Source: Paramacrobiotus metropolitanus
Lineage: Eukaryota; Tardigrada; Eutardigrada; Parachela; Macrobiotidae
Direction of reading: 5' to 3'
DNA: 64,000 nt
NCBI RefSeq assembly: GCF_019649055.1
Contig: NW_026570379.1
Span: forward strand, 62,001 to 126,000
Shown: positions 46,704 through 57,044 of the stretch, in pieces
How the letters are laid out: each line of letters opens with the position of its first letter
How positions within the stretch are numbered: the first letter of the stretch is position 1
Notes under the pieces: generated by a model
The model's input: only the letters and a program-made list of their open reading frames with translations
Database searches by the model: none
Told to the model about the DNA's origin: nothing
Made by a program: the position numbers and the translations under genes

Positions 46704-48279
46704 GGTTACGTTAGTGGAGGCGCGCGGTCGATTTCTGGGGCTACGAGCGGATTACGTACATCAACGACTGAACAGACAACCAACCATCGCTGGCCATTAT
46801 ATGCCCACACCCCGGCAAATTACAACAGAAGACGGAAGACGAAAGATCTATAAGGAAGTAGTCTGTACCTGTAATAATTCGCGGGACGTGTTCAATTAGT
46901 GTCATTACAATAAAGTTACGTATACATTGCAATATAATACAGTTTCATCAGCATAATCACCCAGAAATGCATAAAACAAGTCTCAAATGCCGCTGTAATA
47001 TTGCTGTTTGTCAAATATCTGCCGACATGTTTTTACATGCGTTTTTTATATGAAACTTATTATGTTTAATATACTTTGTTTCAACAGCGCGATAACAATA
47101 TCAAGATCTAATTACGATTAAACAATACAGCATTCTCAACGGTACCGACATTATCACGTTAAATACAAAATATATAAACATCTCTTTAGCAATACAAATA
47201 CAAAAAATAATCTTTTGCATCCTACATCTTTTTAGCAATATTTGCTAAAGAGATGTTCTGTTGTCAATGTTTGTAGTTAAAAAATTGTATTAGATAGTTA
47301 ATTACATCGCGTATTACATAAGTAACAAGAACAAAAATCCTTGACATCATGTTATGTTTTAAATGTTATATTTTGCTTTTTTGTATGTATCGTTACACGG
47401 CTACAGTTCATTATGCATTACCGGATGTTTTTGAATATTATGTTTATTATTCCACCGTGCTTTTTATTACTGCAACTTGTTGTATTGTTCACTGCATGGA
47501 TTGGCGCATGTTGCAAAAAGGGCTTCGCTTCATCGCACCAATATAATACATTCACTTTGATTATTAGTTTATTATTATTGCTTTGCATAAATTTATGATT
47601 GCATCCGCCACAGTACGTACCGTGAGAACGATTTAATACCACAGTAAATAATAAAATTAATAGTAATAAACAATTGTAAAAATAAATGAATGATAAATTT
47701 ATTATAATATCATAATCAAGCAAAAGAAAATAATCATGGTGTACAAGGCTGTCCGGTGATTTCCTACGTCAAGGTACAGACAGCACATTATATTTAGCGC
47801 GCGTTTGCGCTGTGCCAATTTTGCCACTACACTACATCGTGAATTTGTCTATTTGACTGTATTGATTCGTCAGAAATTACCGGACAAGCTTGTACTGTAC
47901 TCGTATAATACCTCCGGCGCCAAAACCGGCAACATTTAACGTGTGCAAATAGTTTTACAGTCGGTGTTCTGTACATGATGTACATGTACAAATATCTGTA
48001 TGTGCACGTCTTGAAGCACTTGAGAGCACCGCTCGTCAGCGGTTTGGCCAGATAAATCCCGTCCGGCAGTGGGCCGCGCACAGGAAGACCGGTTTTGTCC
48101 AGGGAATTAAATCGAAAATTACGACGGATAAGCAAATTCGCCCGGCAACATGCTGCGTGTGTATCATTATAACTGGCCGCGCAGTGTGACCATTTATGTA
48201 CAAATACATATATGTATCCTGTGCATTAGCATTCTTCTTAATCACTTATGCAAAAGTAAACATACCGAAAAGTAATTCC
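46704..48279. other. intergenic region with a short hairpin
   Basis: No gene is recognised. acatctctttagcaa (47179-47193) and ttgctaaagagatgt (47242-47256) form a perfect 15-bp inverted pair. The hydrophobic frames at 47341-47598 come from AT-rich low-complexity DNA. The segment leading up to 48279 is the upstream region of the secreted-protein gene. Confidence 0.45.
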
Positions 48280-48288
48280 TATATAAAG
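48280..48288 (+). promoter_or_regulatory. TATA box of the secreted-protein gene
   Basis: TATATAAAG lies about 90 bases before the start codon at 48375, giving a likely transcription start near 48310 and a leader of about 65 bases. A second TATATATAA at about 48353 is too close to the ATG to serve this start. Confidence 0.5.
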
Positions 48289-48374
48289 TGCTATAAACGT
48301 TGATCAATACAGCATAGAATTTCATTACTGTGTATTATACATTTTCAGTGCGGTATATATAACCGGCAGTTAAA

Positions 48375-48728
48375 ATGGCGGTGGGCGTATTTTTGGCGGT
48401 GTTATTCGTGTCCTGTAGCGGCGTGCAGTCGGCGTCCATCACCGTGGAGGTGGCGCATTCCCGCACCTACAACAACCCCCCGGTCATCACCTCCGTGGCC
48501 AGTCCCAGCCCAGACGCCGGCGCGGATTACGTCAGCGGCGCCGGACCGCTGTCGGCGGCGCTGCAGGTGGTCCCGCTGCGCGGCGGCAGTCTCAACAGCG
48601 ACCGCAACGTCTGGTCAGCGCCGCTGTACAGCTCCAACGTCCAGTACATGCCCTTGAGCTCCTACACCGGATACGCCGCCCCGGCCAGCTACGCCGTCGT
48701 CCGCCCGGTCCGCACCTACTACGTGTAA
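48375..48728 (+). CDS. small secreted protein, cuticle-like composition
   Basis: A single open exon of 117 codons. Residues 1-19 form a textbook signal peptide (MAVGVFLAVLFVSCSGVQS, cleavage likely after GVQSA). The mature part is about 97 residues, rich in Ser, Ala, Val, Pro and Tyr, with no cysteine, and ends in alternating Tyr/Ala/Pro/Val (YAAPASYAVVRPVRTYYV). Such endings are common in structural proteins of arthropod-type cuticle, but I cannot place it in a named family. It is GC-rich against AT-rich flanks, has a TATA box upstream and no introns. A role as an extracellular structural protein is inferred. Confidence 0.75.
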   Translation: MAVGVFLAVLFVSCSGVQSASITVEVAHSRTYNNPPVITSVASPSPDAGADYVSGAGPLSAALQVVPLRGGSLNSDRNVWSAPLYSSNVQYMPLSSYTGYAAPASYAVVRPVRTYYV

Positions 48729-49585
48729 TCCGCAACATCTTTCAAGTGTCTGACTTATCAGCTTGTTGTTAGACTGCGTTCCTATCTTTTTATTCGACGG
48801 AATTTCTGCAGTTTTTCGTCACAGCGATATCCCGTTTTCGTGTCATGATATTGTGATGAATCTTTAATGCTGCATTGTAGTGGTACAGCGTTTTCCCTAC
48901 AGCAAGTGTTTAGTTTCTGCTGGCTTTTTTTTCTTTTCCTCCGTTTATTGCAACTGTAATGACATCATATGATCCGGGTTTTCGCGTGATTTGGCGAATG
49001 TTTTCCTGGGGCCAAAGGATTACCAGCGTGTAGCTGCACGTGTACCAGCGTGTAGCGTGTAGCGTGTAGCTGTACTCCGACCCCGAAGCTGTAGCTCGCA
49101 TTGGATAAAAACTTTTATGAGATGGAAAAGGTTTTGTTGAATATTGTTTGTTCCCCTTTATGAGCGATGACATACGGAAAAGACATAAGGGTGGTTGTAT
49201 AAAGCATGCTATGAAACCGAAGCGTTTAAGCCTATCGCGTGGGCAGCGAGGGTTTCTTCTAACTGACCAACCGATACGACATAATTATTATGACTCTTCA
49301 GAAACGGTCCAATTTGAGCGTTATTACCCGTATCAATACGGTTACGCCAGATGACCTTTACAATATACTGCGCAAACCTGCGCAAACCCGGGCCAAATCG
49401 TTTATTCGCTGTGAGCTACTTCTGTATTCCGCCAAGTTGGTAAAAGCCAGAATAATTTCTTATCCTCCAACACCGCACCTCCCCTTAAACGCTTAATGTC
49501 ACAAAATGTGACCGTCTTGCCGCATGTCAGTGCATAGTGCATACAGTTCACAAAATTTCCAAGGACATTCCTCTACGTTATCACA
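48729..49585. other. 3' flank of the secreted-protein gene, no gene seen
   Basis: A short tandem of gtgtagc words lies at about 49028-49070. The frames at 49148-49354 and 49290-49496 overlap in different phases and have no recognisable features. AAAGGTCA occurs on the minus strand at 49352. Confidence 0.4.
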
Positions 49586-50583
49586 GAGGGAGTTTATAGC
49601 GGTTGCTACGACTTTGTGGCTACGTGCTATCCCCTCCCCCGATGCACAAATGCTAGTCTGTTCGCATAAACTCGTCGCCAGCTTGCTACACTTCTAGCTG
49701 ATAGCAAGAAAGTAGCCAGTTCACAGCGGCTTGCTACGACTAGACGGCACCCGCCCGGTGTGACCGCAGAAGGCATCCGCCCACAGTAACGGCAGGTAGC
49801 AACAGCAGTGCCCGCCCACCGCTGCGGCAGCGGACAACCTCTTATGGTGGCGGGTTACTTGACTATGGCAAGCCGATATTAGGCTTATGGCAAGCCGACA
49901 TTAGGTATATGGCAAGCCGACATTAAATACATTATGGCAAGCCGATATTAGGCGTACTCGTAATATTGCTGTTTTCTGGAAATTATTTTAATCCGCTTTT
50001 AACTTTTTAATTTATTGTACACATGAAACATTTTTTATTTATTTGATTTGTTTCAAGATTTTATCTTTAAAATCTAAACTGAAATCTTTGAAAATTTTTT
50101 TGAAATTTAAAAAAAAAAATAAGTTCCAATTGAGCTTGAATTTTAAAAAAAATACAGTTTAACTTTCAAATTTAATTTAAAAGTTAAAAAAATTGAAGTT
50201 AAAATTTAAAAAGTTTTATTACTTACATGATCGTGTTTGTTAATTCGAACTTGGTTTCAAACTTTTTAATGGTTATTGTGTACTGTAACGAATTTCTCCG
50301 CATTATCTGTGAAGTTGGTATATGCATTAGCAACCTCAAGAGGTTACTACATGTCTTAACCATTGTCCTTACGAGCTAGCAATCTAGTCACGACTACCCG
50401 TAGCATCGTCTGTTTATGCAGACATTTGCGCTACATAGTCGGTGCTACATAGCCAGCTACGTAGCAGTAGTCAGCCAGCATAAACTCATTTTGTGGAACT
50501 ACTTGCTACCAAAACGGCTACGGGAGACCACGCCTACGAAATTGGTAGCAAGTAGCAAGTAGTCAGGTCCGATAAACTGCCTC
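49586..50583. mobile_element. candidate non-autonomous element with inverted ends
   Basis: The ends read gagggagtttat (49586-49597) and ataaactgcctc (50572-50583), inverted copies with one mismatch. Both flanking thirds are crowded with gctac/gtagc words (49595-49745 and 50390-50560). The middle is AT-rich (49970-50260). An inner hairpin ctacttgctacca / tggtagcaagtag lies at 50499-50555. There is no coding capacity, and I could not identify a clear target-site duplication. It resembles a MITE or foldback transposon. Confidence 0.4.
49863..49955. repeat. four-copy tandem repeat, 22-25 bp
   Basis: tatggcaagccgatattagg recurs four times with small changes (gatatt or gacatt) and spacers of a few bases. 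It lies inside the candidate element at 49586-50583. Confidence 0.85.
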
Positions 50584-51915
50584 ACACTTTCCAACATACA
50601 CAGCCAAGACTGTCGATACATTTCCCATGACACATGAGAGTTAGCTAAGCAACAGCATCATCCACAGGTGCACTGGTGCACACGCCGGCCATGCGCATCC
50701 ACACGCGACCGGCGACGCGTTAATATTTGCGGCTAGTAGAAATGCACCCGTTGCATCAAACAGATCTGGACGCCAGAACAGCGGCTCCCTTGGTATGTAT
50801 GACCTTTTGATGTCGTGCGGACTGCCATCCGGCCAGAAGTCGCTAGAAGAGTAACGGGTGATATGGAATAAAATCTATTTTACATATTTTATCTAATTTT
50901 TATATTTATTACGTAAAATAACTATCTAACTTATATTTTATTACTACTTTTGCTCTTCTCTGAGTTAAGATTGTGTTTTAATATGAATGCTCGTGATTTG
51001 ACATATGTCTTTTACATAGGCATCTCATTATGCGCAAGTTTGGGTGAAGATTGTGTTTTAATGATTCTCGTACACATGTTTCCTTGGCGTCTGATCTGTC
51101 AAAACATGCTCATTCCTTAATAACTCACAACACACAGTTTCTTTAGATATCTAACTGCTGGTATACTCTCATGTCGTATCCTAGGGGTACAGATTACTTA
51201 CAAACATCTGAACATTTTGTTTCTACCTACTCATATTATTCGTACAGTTCTGCAACATACTCATTTCTAAGGTACATCTGACTGTTGTATGTATGCCAGT
51301 TTCCATAAACATCTCATTGTCCGCAAGTGTGTAAGGCCCAAAACGTTTTTACAGTGCGTATCTTTCACAAACATCTGACGAGCTGCGTGCACTTTTGTTG
51401 CACGTTATTTGTTTGATTGTGCACAATTTTCATGAACTTTGCGATTTTAGCACACGTATCGCAATTGTCATCTGTGATCTGTCAGTTTCTGTAGACATTT
51501 AACCACGCACACGTCCATACGCTATTCTTCGTGCCTCTAAGTCTCGACATTTCTGTCGACAACTGCATTCTATCTGAACGGGCGTCGTACAATTGCCATA
51601 TTAAACAGTACACTTGCACTGCAGACTCTAAAACCATCCATCAAACTGCATGTTCTGCCCTTTGGCAACTTAGACTACACAATTTTTCATAGGAAACTGT
51701 AAAAAGTTGCAGTAGATGTGAAGCTGCATAGCTTATAGTAAAAGGTATTTAGCACGCTTTGTATTCCATTCTCGTCTCATTGATTGTTTTGTTCCTAAAG
51801 GTTTTCTTTTTTTGTTTTCGAGCTAAGCATTTATGTGTTAACTGGATTACTGGCCGTTACCCGACATTTGCTATTGTTGTGCTTGCGGATTACTAATCGC
51901 AGGTAAGCAGAAACC
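50584..51915. other. region upstream of the polymerase remnant
   Basis: No gene is recognised. From about 50990 to 51500 diverged words such as catctcattatgcgcaag and catctcattgtccgcaagt recur, hinting at an old repeat. A consensus donor CAG|GTAAGC sits at 51900-51908, just before the first ATG of the polymerase remnant, and could mark a leader exon. Confidence 0.4.
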
Positions 51916-52218
51916 ATGTTTAACTTGGATGAAGTTTTGCGCTTTTATGCCGAGTTTCTGCAACAATGGTTGCATGAAAACTGGCCAGAAAAGGCAGAAG
52001 GGCTGTTTTCTCTCGATGCAATTGCCAATCTGTACGGGAAACAAAAGCTCATTCGTGAATACCGGGAAGCTAACGCCATACAGAGCGGTGGATCAAGGGA
52101 CTGGAATCCACAGACTGGACAAAGTACTTTACTCTGGAAAAGATCAACGAAAAGCAAACAAAGAAATTTTCAACATCGGAAATCACGTATCGCGTTAAAA
52201 TCGAAAACCTCAATATGA
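51916..52218 (+). CDS. polymerase N-terminal segment (partial, frameshifted)
   Basis: An ATG-initiated frame whose first 55-60 codons look like genuine protein (acidic and aromatic, for example MFNLDEVLRFYAEFLQQWL). After about 52080-52100 the convincing reading moves to the frame of the next segment, so the last 40 or so codons here are probably out of frame. It has no catalytic motif. Its assignment to the polymerase comes from position and continuity. Confidence 0.5.
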   Translation: MFNLDEVLRFYAEFLQQWLHENWPEKAEGLFSLDAIANLYGKQKLIREYREANAIQSGGSRDWNPQTGQSTLLWKRSTKSKQRNFQHRKSRIALKSKTSI

Positions 52219-53174
52219 AATTCGATCCTGTCACCTCAATGGAAGCAATGCCCAAAGTGTTCGAAGCTATATTCAGTGTCATTACGAAAGAATTCGGACC
52301 AGACGACAGAATCGTCATCCTTCTCTCCAGTCATACACTCAACCGCAAAGCTGATCTTCATATGAAAAGGTTACAAGATTTCAAGATTGACGACCTTATG
52401 GATATGATGGTCATGATTAATTCAAGCAACTCATTCTGCATCGACGAAAGTTTTCAAATTACAATTGTTCGGACCGTAATACCGGCTGGTGGAAGAAGAA
52501 GAAAACATATCCATACTACGGTTGACCGAAAACGATTCAGCTCGTCTATTGTTACAGTGACAACAGGAAACAACCTTTGCTTACCTGCAGCATTGGCGCT
52601 CGGTCATTTCAGAAACACTCATGATGTCAGCGGCAAAGACAAGATGAAATGGAAAGCTTTAACTAATCCTAGAGGGCGTAAGTTGGAAAAACTCGCGTGT
52701 CAGTTGGTCCAAGATGCGGGTCTCACTATTGGAAAAATGTTTGGGTTGGAAGATTTGCCGGCTTTTCAACGCGTTTTAAAGTGTCAAGTCAAGGTTATTT
52801 CTGTGCAGGAAGGAAACACTCTTATCGCTCAAGTGCCGGAGAAGAAGAAACCGGGAATGAAGCAGATTTACTTAATGTACGATAAAAATCATTTCGATCT
52901 GATAACTAAACCATCTGGATACCACATGCAGAGTTATTATTGCACAAACTGCGATCAAGGATACGGCCGAAAGACAGATCATCGCTGTGAACAGAGATGC
53001 AACATGTGTTATCGCAGTAAAAGCGATTGCAAGGCCAGTGACCCAAAGTTATGCCCCGATTGTGGACGAACTTTCACCAACAAAGAGTGCTTTGATGTGC
53101 ACAAGACTTTACGAAAAATGGAAGGACGCTTTGCGAGGATCTTTTCATCTGCTCCAAGTGCAACAAGTTTGTGA
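52215..53174 (+). CDS. polymerase N-terminal and zinc-binding segment (partial)
   Basis: A frame of 319 codons, open upstream of its first ATG back to about 52090, which supports a frameshift rather than a true start. It carries a conserved-looking N-terminal domain and then a cluster of Cys/His pairs (YYCTNCDQGYG, CEQRCNMCYRSKSDC, LCPDCGRTF), as seen before the exonuclease in Polinton polymerases. The frame is lost near an A5 run at about 53114-53119. The final 13 or so codons are out of frame. Confidence 0.7.
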   Translation: MKFDPVTSMEAMPKVFEAIFSVITKEFGPDDRIVILLSSHTLNRKADLHMKRLQDFKIDDLMDMMVMINSSNSFCIDESFQITIVRTVIPAGGRRRKHIHTTVDRKRFSSSIVTVTTGNNLCLPAALALGHFRNTHDVSGKDKMKWKALTNPRGRKLEKLACQLVQDAGLTIGKMFGLEDLPAFQRVLKCQVKVISVQEGNTLIAQVPEKKKPGMKQIYLMYDKNHFDLITKPSGYHMQSYYCTNCDQGYGRKTDHRCEQRCNMCYRSKSDCKASDPKLCPDCGRTFTNKECFDVHKTLRKMEGRFARIFSSAPSATSL

Positions 53175-53890
53175 ATATGCTCAATCGCCCGGATCAGGTT
53201 CATAACTGTGACGAAATGTACTGCTCAACCTGCAAAGACTGGGTGCCTCAAAATTCGCATAAATGTTACTTCCAACCTCTTGAACCAGAAGAATTGGATG
53301 CTAATCCGAAGTACATTTTCTTTGATTTCGAAACTTACACGTCGGTCGATGGTACTCACATTCCAAACTACGTCGTCGCGCAGTATTCGTGCGGAGATGA
53401 ATTTCGTTTCCCTCCTGACGGTACTCCTCTACTAGATTATGACGTCATCTCCAACTTCTGCACATGGCTTTTTCGCGAAGAGCATCGAGGCTATACGATA
53501 ATTGCGCATAATCTGCGAGGATACGATGGACATTTCATTTTGGCCCACATGATAGACAATAACTTGAAGCCAGACATTCTCTGCCGTGGTAGTCAGCTGC
53601 TGAATATTCGATACAAGGCTTTGTCTATCAACGCAGTGGACACTCTCAACTTTGTGCAGTTGCCTTTGTCTAAATTTCCTAAAGCTGTCGGCCTTAAATC
53701 TGATGAGAAGAAAGGTGACTTCCCTCACAAAATTAATCAGCCGGAAAACTGGGATAAAATTATTCCTTCCCGAACCCGTCTTCTTACGGTATTGAAGCAA
53801 TGTGTGCCACCAAAAAAGTTGAATTTCTTAAATGGTATAAAGACGAGAAAACAAGAAGCAACGGCGTTTTCGACTTTCGGCAACAGTTAA
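53171..53890 (+). CDS. polymerase exonuclease segment (partial)
   Basis: A frame of 239 codons, open upstream of its first ATG. It contains more Cys/His pairs, then exonuclease motif I (DFE at 53325-53333, in FFDFETYTS) and motif II (NLRGYDGHF near 53510-53536). The useful frame passes to the next segment in the overlap 53800-53890, most likely at the A6 run near 53811-53816. The exonuclease would proofread DNA synthesis in an active element. Confidence 0.75.
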   Translation: MNMLNRPDQVHNCDEMYCSTCKDWVPQNSHKCYFQPLEPEELDANPKYIFFDFETYTSVDGTHIPNYVVAQYSCGDEFRFPPDGTPLLDYDVISNFCTWLFREEHRGYTIIAHNLRGYDGHFILAHMIDNNLKPDILCRGSQLLNIRYKALSINAVDTLNFVQLPLSKFPKAVGLKSDEKKGDFPHKINQPENWDKIIPSRTRLLTVLKQCVPPKKLNFLNGIKTRKQEATAFSTFGNS

Positions 53891-55845
53891 GCAGCTACTG
53901 TTCAATGGACGTGTCAGTTTTCCGGAAATGTGCTCTTAAATTCCGAGATGATTTTATGGCTCTAGCGTGCATTGATCCTTTCAAATCCGTAACCATTGCT
54001 TCAGCGTGCTTGAAATTTTTTCGAACTTTTAATCTCCGCAAGGAAGAAATCGGAGTCATTTCAGCACACGGTTATCAAACTAACAGAATCACCAGCATGG
54101 AAGCAACACAGTGGCTGACCTGGGTCAACAAAACTCAAGCGGATTGCCGAATCGAGCATGGACGGAATGGAAAAGAAAAACGCATCAATGAGTATTTTGT
54201 GGACGGCTACGATCGATTTACTAACACGGTTTACGAATACAATGGATGCGTTTTTCATGGACACCCGGACTGTACCAACGCAACTGACCGTTCACCTTTA
54301 TCAAACAAGACTATGCAAGAAGTTTACGAAGAATATCAGATCAAAGTTTGTTCCATAAAGGCTCGGGGCTTCAACTTTGTGGAAATGTGGTCATGCCAGT
54401 GGGGCGAGCAGTTGAAGGTTCCAAACATTCGGGAGTATATGAGCGACATGTCCCTACGCAGTCCTCTCCAACCAAAAGAAGCATTTAAAGGCGGTCGTAC
54501 TAACGCAAACAAGCTACTTTACGAATGCGGCCCGAATGAGAAGATCCATCACTTCGATATCGTCTCTCTGTATCCTTACGTTAACAAGAACTGCGTGTAT
54601 CCCATCGGGCATCCGAAACTTATAACAGCAGATTTTAAGGATGTAAGCGAATATTTTGGATTTGTAAAGTGTACAGTGCTTGCACCGGGACATTGCTTGT
54701 TTCCTGTTTTGCCTGCAACTATAAACGGCAAGTTAATCTTCGCGCTCTGCCGCAAATGTGCAGAGCATCGGCAAAACGATTTTTGCACCCATAGCGGCAA
54801 GGAACGATTGCTGGAAGGTGTGTGGACTACTCCCGAATTGCAACATGCAATTTTACAAGGATATAAAGTTGTTGCTGTTCATGAAGTTTGGCATTGGGAA
54901 GCGCGGAAAGAAAAATTGTTCGAAGACTTTGTTAATACATTCCTCAAAGAAAAAATTCAGGCAAGCGGGTGGCCGAGTAACTGCGCCACAGAGTGTGAGC
55001 GGATAGAATTTGTGAGAAAAGTGAAGGACGTGGAGGGTATTGAACTGGACTTTTCACAAATTGAAGACAATCCCGGACGAAAGGCTGTTGCAAAGCTAAT
55101 GCTGAACTCATTCTGGGGTAAATTTGGACAAAATGACAATCTTCATCAGACAAAAATTTTTTTCAAGCCGAAAGACTATTATGACCTTCTTGTATCAAAA
55201 TCTACATGGATTCACAATGTCCATATCTTCAATCCTGAATGCGTCATGGCAACTATTTCCAAAATCGACGACTACTTAGAAGGATCGTGCACTGCTAATA
55301 TCCCTATCGCTGCCTTTACTACAAGTTATGCACGGCTGAAACTTTTGGAAATGCTGGAGCTGTTAGGAGAACGAGTACTTTATTTCGACACTGATTCCGT
55401 TATTTTTGTTCAGCGGTCAGGTGAGTGGCAGCCACCAACAGGTACGATGCTTGGAGAATGGAGCAACCAGTTAGAATCGGGAGAGAGTCATATTGTCAAG
55501 TTTATTTCTCTGGGGCCCAAAGTTTATTACTACGAAACAGATACAGGAAGGGTAGAAAGCAAAATTAAAGGCTTCACTCAAAATGGATATACGGAGAATA
55601 TCCTGACCAATTCTGGGGAAGGACTGGTTCAGACAGGTCAGAGTATGGACTACAGCCTTTGGAAATCGCTCTTGGAAAATGATGACCAAACGCTGCGCGT
55701 TGTATATCCCGAAACAATCAAGAGAAATGTCAACACTCATGAAATTAGCACCGTTCAGCTGACGAAAACTCTCAGACGAGTATACGATAAACGGATGCTA
55801 ATGGACGATTATAGTACTTTACCGTTTGGAACTCGCAAGGAGTAA
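53800..55845 (+). CDS. polymerase catalytic segment
   Basis: The longest open frame of the window (681 codons). It holds exonuclease motif III (YCSMDV), polymerase motif A (DIVSLYP, about 54556), motif B (KLMLNSFWGKFG, about 55093), motif C (DTDS, about 55387) and the KxKG motif (KIKG, about 55561). The catalytic aspartates are intact. The spacing between motifs A and B fits the insertions of protein-primed polymerases. The stop codon overlaps a perfect donor consensus (AAGGA|GTAAGT at 55843), probably by chance because the protein end looks natural. Confidence 0.88.
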   Translation: MCATKKVEFLKWYKDEKTRSNGVFDFRQQLSSYCSMDVSVFRKCALKFRDDFMALACIDPFKSVTIASACLKFFRTFNLRKEEIGVISAHGYQTNRITSMEATQWLTWVNKTQADCRIEHGRNGKEKRINEYFVDGYDRFTNTVYEYNGCVFHGHPDCTNATDRSPLSNKTMQEVYEEYQIKVCSIKARGFNFVEMWSCQWGEQLKVPNIREYMSDMSLRSPLQPKEAFKGGRTNANKLLYECGPNEKIHHFDIVSLYPYVNKNCVYPIGHPKLITADFKDVSEYFGFVKCTVLAPGHCLFPVLPATINGKLIFALCRKCAEHRQNDFCTHSGKERLLEGVWTTPELQHAILQGYKVVAVHEVWHWEARKEKLFEDFVNTFLKEKIQASGWPSNCATECERIEFVRKVKDVEGIELDFSQIEDNPGRKAVAKLMLNSFWGKFGQNDNLHQTKIFFKPKDYYDLLVSKSTWIHNVHIFNPECVMATISKIDDYLEGSCTANIPIAAFTTSYARLKLLEMLELLGERVLYFDTDSVIFVQRSGEWQPPTGTMLGEWSNQLESGESHIVKFISLGPKVYYYETDTGRVESKIKGFTQNGYTENILTNSGEGLVQTGQSMDYSLWKSLLENDDQTLRVVYPETIKRNVNTHEISTVQLTKTLRRVYDKRMLMDDYSTLPFGTRKE

Positions 55846-56540
55846 GTTAGTGTGCCCGTTCTGTACTTGTATAAAAAAGTTTCGCACTATTTTTTCGTTT
55901 TTGACAGCTAGCGGCCCATATTCGAAGGGATGCGCATGGACATGATGTCGCTGGAGCAAGTGTCGCAGTTCCGCAAATTAATTCCTTTAGTATGATTTTG
56001 CAGTTTGTAACTTTTAGCATATAATAAAAGCCAAAAAAAAAAACATTTACATAAAAAAAGCAAGAAAAAAAGAGGGCGAATGCCCCAAATCTGTACCGGC
56101 TTTAGCTTGTCTGCGGCCAGGTTGAAGTCGTTATGGCTTTGGGCATTCGTCGCTGAAACAGAAGCTTTTACTGATAATATATATGTGCTGTATGAAAGCA
56201 CACCGAAAAGATGAAGAAACGTTGAGCACATATCGGAAGCGCAAGGTACTGCATCGAATGTAATGGAAGAATAATGTGAGATACCAAAATCGGAAGTATG
56301 GGTAGCAAAAGCGATGAGATGATGCGCGTTCAGTTCACCAAACTCGTATTCAAATCAAAACATTTGTGAAAACTACGGGAAGATGATATGAAAAACTTCC
56401 GTTTTGCATCATTTTGCTGCAAAAACTTGTAGTTTTTCAGAATGAAAAAACGAAGATTTTTGTTTTGGGATTCCCATTGACTTAACATACATTTTCATAA
56501 ATTTTCGGTAGTATTTCGTATTCACTTTTGGGAGTTTTTG
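55846..56540. other. 3' flank of the polymerase remnant
   Basis: A short coding-like stretch follows at about 55910-55995 on the plus strand (MRMDMMSLEQVSQFRKLI), preceded by a pyrimidine-rich tract ending cag at about 55905. It is too short to assign. The remainder is AT-rich and I see no gene in it. Confidence 0.35.
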
Positions 56541-56544
56541 GTTT

Positions 56545-57030
56545 CAATCAAATTGTTTTGTAAAACTCCGATTTCCGCACAAGCAAATGAAGCAAATATC
56601 GCATTTGCTGCACATTCTTTTTGAAAGGCAAACCAACTTTCGCATATGCTTGACGTGATAATCCCAACTTTTTTGCATGTTTGGCATAACATTTCCAACT
56701 TTTTTGCATGTTTGCCGTGACATTCACAACTTCCCTGCATATTTTAGCGTAACAATCCAACTTTCCTGCATGTTTCCCGTGACATTCCCAACTTTTTTGC
56801 ATATGTGACACAACATTTTATGCTTTCCCCACAAGATAAGTATAACATTTCCAACTTTCTTGCATGTTTGACATGACAATTCCAACTTTGTTGCATATTT
56901 GACGCAACATTCCTATGTTGCCTGCATATGTGACACGACATTTTATGCTTTCCCACAAGATATGCATAATATTCTTGACTTCCTTACATGTTTTGGTACG
57001 ACACTCTTAACTTTCCAACATGTTTAGTGT
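56545..57030 (-). repeat. degenerate tandem repeat of about 33 bp
   Basis: About a dozen diverged units of the type ccaactttttgcatgtttg followed by ngtgacatt. Because the unit is near 33 bases, the minus strand reads as a degenerate 11-residue repeat (KSWECHGKHAG-like) over overlapping frames. Stops and length changes between units argue against a functional protein. A decayed repetitive coding sequence is possible. It lies between the polymerase remnant and the 137-bp satellite. Confidence 0.75.
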
Positions 57031-57044
57031 GAAATTCTCAAGCA

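Larger units (their letters stand above)
51916..55845 (+). pseudogene. Polinton/Maverick-type protein-primed DNA polymerase B, frameshifted
   Basis: Four overlapping open segments in shifting frames (51916-52218, 52215-53174, 53171-53890, 53800-55845) together cover one family-B polymerase of about 1300 codons. It is of the protein-primed type carried by Polinton/Maverick elements. The order is an N-terminal region, a Cys-rich zinc-binding region (about 52930-53260), the 3'-5' exonuclease, then the polymerase. All catalytic motifs are present although the frame is broken three times. None of the other Polinton genes (integrase, packaging ATPase, protease, capsid) is seen nearby, and no terminal repeats are recognised, so this is an isolated remnant or solo gene. 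Two breaks lie at or next to short A runs, so sequencing or assembly indels are an alternative to decay. Confidence 0.85.

Noticed and set aside
47341-47598. Hydrophobic plus-strand frames resembling a membrane protein
   Set aside because: Two overlapping frames are equally hydrophobic because the DNA is T-rich; no promoter or family resemblance.
55842-55906. Possible 3' intron of the polymerase (donor GTAAGT, acceptor TTGACAG)
   Set aside because: Both sites look good, but splicing gives an immediate stop or only a dozen unrelated residues. The protein end before the stop already looks natural.
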